Shown one piece after another: positions 57,304-64,000 of a stretch of DNA of 64,000 nt. The translations under genes and the position numbers were made by a program. The stretch is from the NCBI GenBank assembly GCA_022496805.1, contig CM040085.1, positions 27,433,811-27,497,810 on the forward strand, read 5' to 3'. Origin of the DNA: Pohlia nutans (taxonomy: Eukaryota > Streptophyta > Bryopsida > Bryales > Mniaceae). Positions within the stretch are counted from its first letter, which is position 1. The number at the start of each line of letters is the position of its first letter. The notes beneath the pieces were generated by a model that saw nothing but the letters and a program-made list of their open reading frames with translations, was not told the DNA's origin and did no database searches.

Positions 57304-57818
57304 GGCACCATCACGGACACATTGCCGACATTATTCAAAAACATTGAGTTCTGCCGATTGCGACCCATAATTCAATGACAACAAGGGCGCATATCCTTCA
57401 GAAATGAATAATCCGTGTAAAACTCTCACCATAACGTCGTGTACAATATCAAGCCAAACCATACAAATCACGTTGAATCCTCATGATCGCTCTCTGCCAT
57501 CTTCACATTCCAAATTAAACCCCTCGCCTGGCACCAAAGACTTTTGAAATTCGGAGAACGCACCATCAAATGTCGACAATTGCCGACATTATTCAAAGAC
57601 ATTGAGTTCTCCCGATAGCGACTCATAATTCAATGACAACAAGGGCGTGTAATATCCTTGAGAAATGAATCCGTGTAAAATATTTTCTCACCATAACGTC
57701 GTGTACAATATCAAGCCAAACCATACAAATCACGTTGATCGTTGTCTGCCATCTTTACATTCCAAATTAAGCCCCTCGCCTGACACCACAGACTTTTGAA
57801 ATTCGGAGAACGCGACCT
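57304..57818 (-). repeat. 258-bp tandem duplication in the polyamine transporter's 5' flank
   Basis: Two consecutive copies (about 57304-57560 and 57561-57818) share CATTGCCGACATTATTCAAA, AATTCAATGACAACAAGGGC, CATAACGTCGTGTACAATAT, CAAGCCAAACCATACAAATC and GACTTTTGAAATTCGGAGAA with few differences. It lies 40-560 bases upstream of the start codon, so it duplicates the probable promoter or 5' UTR. Confidence 0.85.
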
Positions 57819-58740
57819 CAACCCTAAGAAATTCCCACTGCATGCTTCACCTTAACCCTAACAACGACTCTCCAAGATTGAGCCTCTCACGAAATCAACG
57901 TCAATTGCAAGAAACATTCAACCTCGCTAAAACACATTGATACACTTATGGATCTATCCACATAAAACAGTACCCGCCCAATACGTACCGTGACTGTTGG
58001 GGATGTGAGTCACACTCGAAATGTCATGTACTCATATTGAAACAAATGCAGGGGAAACAATCAAAACTAAGCTCATGACCACCCACACCAATACTGGAAG
58101 TTGCTTCGTGGACACAAATCAGACGACCATAAATAGCAAAAATGAATCCACCAAATGTGAAAAGTCAAGTGTGAGAACGAAGAAGAGCAGACTGAAGCAA
58201 TGGCACTTGATAATCCCATAACTGTAAGCAAGATGGTGCAGGTTGTGTATGTAGAGCACGGAGAGACCATCGCTTGCATCTGTGCAGTTCGTGGAGGGAT
58301 CGCGGGCTTGAATGTTTCTGCACAGATCACTCACTCTGGTTTGCTCCCCTGACTCCAAATCCCCCTTTTGCAACTGAAAGCCTTTTCAATCCGGCAAGGT
58401 TTTGTCAGCTGAATCTGTTGCCTGCAACGTCGCTGATTCTCACGTCGCGTGACTGTGCTGTTGTTTCATGAGGAAGGAGGAGGACGACGACTCCGTGCTT
58501 GAAGAGCAAAGGGAATGGAAGAATTCAAACAACAATGTAGAAAATTGGTATTAGCTTTTTACAAACCGTAAATTACCTATAATAGTAGCTTAGATGGGCC
58601 ATAGTTCAGTGTGAAAAGATACATCATTTGTACATTAATATGTACAAGGAAATTACGCTCAACCAAAACTTTATTCTCAAACTTTGTTTTGGACGTGCTT
58701 CCAAACTACAATTTATTTCCTCAATCTGCTCCGATATTAA
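57819..58740. other. Intergenic DNA
   Basis: Upstream flank of the polyamine transporter, then unassigned sequence with short open frames on both strands and no recognisable motif. Confidence 0.4.
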
Positions 58741-58745
58741 GCCCC

Positions 58746-58935
58746 TTTTTGAGAAATAGATAGATAGATAGATAGAAACTCTGGCCTCTTTTAAGGCCGG
58801 CGTGAATAAAGTGTCTGTTCGTAATGTTAATGACCCAGTGCCCACCGGACAAAGGGCCATTGGAACAAAACTACTCTCCTGTGCCGAGAATAGACACTTT
58901 AGTGACTTTGAGAAATATCGTAAAAGCAGTGCAGT
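58746..58935 (-). mobile_element. Truncated 3' end of the non-LTR element with a TATC tail
   Basis: On the minus strand, GAGAGTAGTTTTGTTCCAAT, GGCCCTTTGTCCGGTGGGCA and ACGAACAGACACTTTATTCA lead to a (TATC)n tail at about 58744-58765. It closely matches the 3' end of the large element at 60155-60300. Either a 5'-truncated copy or a SINE sharing its tail. Confidence 0.7.
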
Positions 58936-60150
58936 GATCAAACTCTCTCAGAGATTTCCTAGGAACAAAGAGCAGAGTTGGTAGATGAACAAAGGTCCTA
59001 GGTATTGAGAGATTTCTTAAGGACCAAACTTGACATATGAGCAGAGGTCTTAGGTACTCAAAGATTTCCTAGGGAGTACAGTTGGCAGATGAGTAGAAGT
59101 CCTGAAGCGTGCAAAACAAGCATTAAGTGACACTTCATGCCATGCGTGACTGACAGTTGATGCCATGCGTGTCATATGCACACAATACGGTTTTTTTTTT
59201 ATTTATTTTAAATTTGGAACAAAAAACATATCTACATGAGCGTCTAATGTCGGAACAAAGGGAGTAATTATTTGTTCACTTGTCTTTAGAAGCTAAAAGA
59301 GTGTAAATTCGTTTAGGTGTACTTTTGTACAACCTTCTACACTCTTTTAGTGTTACATAAGCTCAATATTCCTCAATCCACTATCATTCCAGAATCATGT
59401 TGAATGCGACACTATTTGATCCCTCGCTAAAAAATATTTAATGGAATTCAATTTAGAAAATTGTTCAGAGCATCAAACCCAAACATTCTAAACCATGTTT
59501 GAACAATTTTGGCTGCATGTTTGATATCAGTCATGTTAGAAAATCACAAATCATATATCTCAGTCGTATGCAACAAAGCTCTCGACAAGATATTCAGGTA
59601 ATAATATTGATCCATTCTTCTCTCAATTTTGCAAAACATCTTAGGCCCTAGGGACGTCATACAATCACCGAGACATTACTAAATTTTATTGTTTGTTGAA
59701 CTTCTCTAAAATGCAAGGGTTGTGCATTGCTAATCTAGTAGCAATTGTGACCATTTGAGCAAAAGCGGTTTACCTTTGTCTTATCAAAGAAGATAATAGA
59801 GCTCCAATCAAGCTTGAATGTGTCAGGTGTTTAATTTTGATTTCACATGTTTAATGAAACCTTGTAACATGCAAAGTCCTAACCAGTGGTGGGCGTGTAT
59901 GGCATCTTCTACATGAAATGAACACAACCTAAACAATGTTCTACAATGTACTGTACTTCCAGATCGACGTTCGTTTATTTTTCTTAGATACACACCCAAC
60001 TTTGGTCCTACCTATACTTGCATTCACAAGAACTTGGATCTCTATGCACATGTTGTTCATGTTGTTCAGTTTGTATTGCACCCTCAAAGCCTACTAATGC
60101 TTTTGTACATATTTCATTTTTTATAACAGAGTTAACTTTGATAGTCTGCC
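58936..60150. other. AT-rich intergenic DNA
   Basis: No gene. Small hairpin at 59292-59349 (CTAAAAGAGTGTA / TACACTCTTTTAG). GGAACAAAGGGAGTA at 59254 is reminiscent of a Stowaway MITE end but has no partner. Confidence 0.4.
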
Positions 60151-60399
60151 ACCAGATAGATAGAAACACCGACCCTATAAAAGGGCCGGCATGAATAAAG
60201 TGTCCGTTCGTAATGTCAATGACCCGATACCCACTGGACAAAGGGACATTGGAACAATACTACTCTCCCCTTTCGAGGATGGGCACTATAGTAACCAAAA
60301 CAAAGTAACACTAACACTAACAAAAATATCAAATTAATGGTGGTTGGGTGCGAGATAGCATAAAGGTATGTTTTGGGTTGATTATTATCACCAAGTCAT

Positions 60400-60480
60400 G
60401 AGTTCTTTAGTTGGTTGGTGAAGGGCGTTGTATCACATTTATGTGGTCCGGGTTCGAAACCTATTGGGCTCGTTTGAGCA
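60400..60480 (+). repeat. tRNA-like sequence within the element's 3' UTR
   Basis: TTAGTTGGTTGGTGAAGGGC is A-box-like and GTCCGGGTTCGAAACC B-box-like, about 45 bases apart, antisense to the retrotransposon. Probably a SINE inserted in its 3' UTR; no full cloverleaf. Confidence 0.45.
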
Positions 60481-60630
60481 GTGGTGTGATACACATGGCT
60501 TGATGCTGCTAGTGAGTTGTCATGGCAGGAAAGTTGTACCAACCAACCGGCCCTACCTATCCCTGAGACAAGATGAGCTAGTTGTTTGAGAAGAGTGGCT
60601 AGCAGTGGTTTTCACCACTACCCCCCTCTT

Positions 60631-63600
60631 TTAATGTATTACGTCTGTTGGTATTGTTTGATTATTCTCTATACGTCTTTTATGTAAAATGATAGATCCG
60701 GCATATTGTATGGCAATGGTATTTATTGCTTTGAATGTGTGTTTTACGGAGGTTTCGCAAATGTTGAATTTTGTTTCTAGTTGTTTCATTGAGGGGACGT
60801 GTGTGGTTCCTCTAGCTCTAGCTGTAATGACTATGATAGGATCTACTTTCCAACCTTGTTGTATGATGTTATTAATTAGAGGTTGGTATTTTAAAAAAAA
60901 TCTGCCAATTGTTTCTGGTGAAAATCTGTCGTTTGTGTATGTGAATTCTATGAATTGTATGGTTAGGTTATCGTCGGGGTTTAGAGGTGGTGGACTTTGA
61001 TATGGGAGGCCTTTAATGCATAATATGTCTGGTTTGAATCTGGCATTACATTGACATCTTTGTTGATTACAAGTACATGGTAATATCCATGGGGGAACTG
61101 TGTTTTCTTGTGGGTTATTGTTGAATGTGCCCGCATTCATGAGAGTGTAGCATCTTGATTTATTTTAGGATAGTATTAATTTTCTTAATTCCCATACCGC
61201 TTTATTGTGTCTTTTGGTTCTTAGTGCGTGTATATGGTGTTGTTTGCATAGTAAAAGTACATGTAGCCATGTATCTGCATCTTGTGAATTACAGATGGGA
61301 CATGTTTTTGAGGGGAATCTTTGTATGCCGAAAATTAATTGCTTTCTGGCATTACCCATGTATTGACCGGTTCTAAATTTTAGTATGCTTGTTTTTTGTG
61401 AGTCTGTTATTTCTGGATTATTCCAAAAGTCATTGGACATTACGTTATCTATGATGGAGTTTGTTGTCCATTTGTTGATGTTGGGAAAGTCTTCTGCCAG
61501 TATTTCTAGGTTATTTTCTCGGTCATGTTTCTTTATGTATTCTTCCAAACATCTAACTGGTCCTTTGTCTGGTCGTTTGATACGACCGGGCCATGTGTCT
61601 TTTTGGAAGTAGTATGGTGTGGTATGTGCAAATTCGTGTGGATTTGCTGCAAATTGATAACCTCTTTTCATGGTTCCTTCTTTTGCAAGTTGGTCTGCGT
61701 GTTCATTTCCTTTAATTTTAGCGTGTGCTTTAACTTTGTATATTGTGGTTGGTTGTGTACGCTTTTTTAACATTTTTACCATTTCTTCTAATATGGTTTT
61801 ATCGGCGTGGTTGTTTTGTTGGGCTGGGTGTTTTAGTTGTGTGTTTAGAACATGTATACAATTGAGACAATCAGTAAAAATATGTGCAGGTTCGTTTATG
61901 TATTTAGTGGTGATTAATGAAAGTGTTTCATGTATGGCCATTAGTTCTGCTCTGAAGCATGTTTGTAGTCCAGGCAATCTTTTTGATATTTGTACATCTG
62001 GTTTAGATGAGTTGTAGATTCCATATTCTGCTTTTTCTTTTTTCCAATGGCCGTCATCAGCTTCTTTAGGTGGTAAAAAGGATCCATCTGTGTAATAGCT
62101 GTATTGTGATAGAAATTTTAGTGTAGTGTTTATTTCAAAATTTGGAAGGGGATTTACCCACATGTTTTGTAGATTGTTATAGGGCGGGTATATGAGTTTG
62201 TTCCATTTTGTGCTTTTGTTAACTTTTGTGTTTGGTGGTGTGGGTGGTGTTGTTTGTGTGTGATATTGCGAAATTTGTAGATTTTCAATTGTTGTGTTTA
62301 TGGTGTCTATTTGGTTTATTGTGCCAATGTTTTTGTTTTGATGGTGAATACACCATATGTGCATTGCAAGTGGTTCGTTTCGGGTTTTGTTGGGTTCTAG
62401 TGGTATTGTTGGTTCGTCATATGTAATGGTGTCCGCGGCAAAATGTATAATGGCGTGCGTATCCGGAAAGGGACCGTTGTATGGTGATAGATTTTGGTAC
62501 CAGTTGGTGTCTGGGATTGTTAAAATGGTGACAGTTTCAGGGTCTTGTTTTGCTGCTAGTCTTGCCCAATGTATTGCTTGTTGTGTTGTTTCGGCGTCAT
62601 TTGGGTGTGCATATCCAATACCTTTCCATTTGTATTGAAAGGCTGTCCCTAGTGAGCCAAAAATCTTGTCTCTGGCGAATGTTGAGTAGAATTGGGTAGA
62701 TTTCATGGAACATGTAATTGGTGAGGAAAAGTATGAGTGTGTTATATTAAATGTTGTTATTAGTGTGTCTAGAATGTTGGATGGAATGGTATGGTGTGGT
62801 GTTTTTATTGTATTCTTTTTGTGGTTTTTGTGTTCATATCTTTGGTATAACTAGACTACTTCTGTTTCAAATGTTTGTATAGCAGGTATTAGTCTGTGGA
62901 TGTTGTATTTGTTGTTATTATATTGTTGCCATAACCATTTTATTCTTGTAGTCGGAATAGTGGTGATATATTTACCGGTGTCGTTATATATGTGGGTTTT
63001 ATCATTTTGTGTTTGAATGGTGCACTTGTTTGTGTCTATGTCTCTTTCTGGGTTAAATTCAATTGTGGATGTTTTATTGTAGGGGATTATTGTTGGAGGT
63101 GGGATGTATCTTGTGTCGCGATTTTGTTCGGGTGTAAATTGTGTATTTATGATATTTTGATATTGTTTGTTTTTATAATCTGTGTAGTATTTTGTAAGAA
63201 GGTTTAGATTATGGCGTATTGCTGTTGGTAGATTTAGTGGAAATAGTTCGCGCTGTTGTAACCATTTATTGTATGTTATGTGATTTGAGTCTATCCATTG
63301 ACATAGATAGGTGTTGTATTTTTTAGATATTTTATATTTGTCTTTTGATGTAATTGTTTTGTGGTTTAATATTGTGCGAATGGGGAATCTTATGGGATCG
63401 TTTTTTATGTTTTGTGGTGGGGCTGGTTGTTGTGGTTGTGGAGGTTGAGGGAGTTGTACGGGGTTTATTGGTGTTCTTAGTGTTATTTCGTGGTTATATA
63501 TTTTTTATTTTTCTTTTAGTGTACGGAGTGGTAAGTGTATTTGGCATGTATTTGGGCAATCTTGGGTACATTTTGGTTCACAGAAGAGTTGTTCTGCTAA

Positions 63601-63999
63601 GTTTAGTGCACTTTTGTCTAGTTTAGTTGGGTTTTGATAGTGTATTTTAAATTCTTCTGGTGACATTAGTTTTGTGCCGTTGGGAAGGATAATCTGTTTT
63701 ATATTGTAGATTTTGTGTGCCATTAATTTATATAATAATTTTATGGAGAGTTTTGGGTCTAAGTGTGGCAGTTCATTTATGACTGTAGATCGCCATTCTT
63801 TTTCTAGTTCGGTCATGTGGAGTTGGAAGTTTTCTTCTGTGCTTTTTAGATGTATACCACCTGCTGTTTTCAGAAGGATTAATGTATGTGTTGTAGGTGA
63901 TGTAATGCAATCTTGGTGTTTAATTCGTGGGATGTCTTCGGCACCGCCGGCTTTAACAAGTATGTGTTGTATTAATCCTTTATATATTATTCCTAGTCT
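60631..63999 (-). pseudogene. Retrotransposon polyprotein: methyltransferase-like, RNase H, CCHC finger, R2-like endonuclease
   Basis: A single frame interrupted by TAA 63507-63505, TAG 62853-62851 and TAA 61167-61165, ending at 60631. From the N side: LGIIYKGLIQHILVKAGGAE onward (post-RT region, 63997-63505); a Pro/Gln-rich linker (about 63470-63400); at 62730-62500 FSSPITC, FGSLGTAF, QAIHWARLAA and ILTIPDTNW, arranged like the PCIF1-type adenine methyltransferase fold, but with HPND where the catalytic NPPF would be. RNase H follows with YYTDGSF (Asp codon 62088), CFRAELMAI, FTDCLNCIHVL and KAHAKIKGNEHADQLAKEG (D-E-D-H/D complete). Then CPIC...H...C (CX2CX9HX4C) with RTKRHNKAVWEL, as precedes the R2-type endonuclease. 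Finally FKPDILCIKG, QFIEFTYTND and LKYQPLI, the KPD...E...KY layout of a restriction-endonuclease-like domain. N-terminal limit outside the window. Confidence 0.75.
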
Positions 64000-64000
64000 C

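Larger units (their letters stand above)
60155..64000 (-). mobile_element. Non-LTR retrotransposon, 3' portion, running off the window
   Basis: One minus-strand reading frame (63999-60631) is followed by a 3' UTR and a short GATAGATAG ((CTAT)n on its own strand) tail at about 60155-60165. The tail and terminal 150 bases recur at 58746-58935. Domain content (post-RT region, methyltransferase-like, RNase H, zinc finger, restriction-endonuclease-like) marks it as a LINE of the group that uses an R2-like endonuclease. The reverse transcriptase itself should lie beyond 64000. Confidence 0.8.

Noticed and set aside
59210..59270. Stowaway MITE
   Set aside because: Only one end-like sequence (GGAACAAAGGGAGTA) is present; no matching opposite end or TA duplication.
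60405..60475. tRNA gene in the LINE 3' UTR
   Set aside because: B box is good but the anticodon arm and acceptor stem do not pair; treated as SINE-like.
61165..63507. Reassigned stop codons (TAA/TAG read as glutamine)
   Set aside because: The three stops fit glutamine, but the host genes in the same window use ordinary stops, and other transposons here also carry TGA and frameshift breaks. Simple decay is more likely.

Overview
This window looks like nuclear DNA of a land plant, probably a seedless one such as a bryophyte. Plant families are present (a dirigent protein, an OPT oligopeptide transporter with seven exons, a LAT/PUT-type polyamine transporter, and a remnant of the plant copper chaperone for superoxide dismutase), with GT-AG introns. 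Gene density is low and the DNA is AT-rich. I cannot name the species. Only three host genes look intact, all between 45.9 and 57.3 kb; almost everything else is transposons, their decayed products, and repeats.

Layout. 0-10 kb: a degenerate reading frame, a copper-chaperone (CCS) pseudogene, hairpin-rich repeats, a decayed Mutator-like (MULE) transposase on the minus strand, a GGTGGC-rich satellite and a decayed PIF/Harbinger transposase. 10-31 kb: no host genes. It holds a 991-bp perfect-ended fold-back element (11854-12844, TA-flanked), a 4.5-kb non-autonomous CACTA element (13254-17789, TAT target duplication) with two blocks of hairpin-forming subterminal repeats, a 1.7-kb inverted-repeat element, TTAA-flanked elements, and several short palindromic MITEs. 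31.7-35.4 kb: a complete two-gene PIF/Harbinger element with TTA target duplications, both genes carrying only a few breaks. 35.9-39.1 kb: an element carrying a nearly intact pogo/CENP-B-like DDE transposase and a captured piece of a receptor kinase gene. 40.5-45.5 kb: three or more MITEs with Harbinger-type ends and two TTAA-flanked elements.

Host genes. Dirigent (plus strand, 45951-47885) and OPT transporter (minus, 52541-48713) converge; the polyamine transporter (minus, 57262-55787) lies upstream of OPT. The most striking observation here is that OPT introns 5 and 6 are copies of one another from end to end. Each is bounded by an 8-bp direct repeat containing CAGGT, so both splice sites come from the target duplication. 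This is the signature of introner-type transposons that create introns. A partial third copy lies in the dirigent intron in the same orientation relative to transcription.

60.2-64 kb: the 3' part of a large non-LTR retrotransposon on the minus strand. Its single reading frame runs through a post-RT region, a segment resembling the PCIF1-type adenine methyltransferase fold, RNase H, a CCHC zinc finger and an R2-like restriction-endonuclease-like domain, and ends in a TATC microsatellite tail. A second, truncated copy of its 3' end lies at 58.7 kb. The RT itself, if present, is outside the window.
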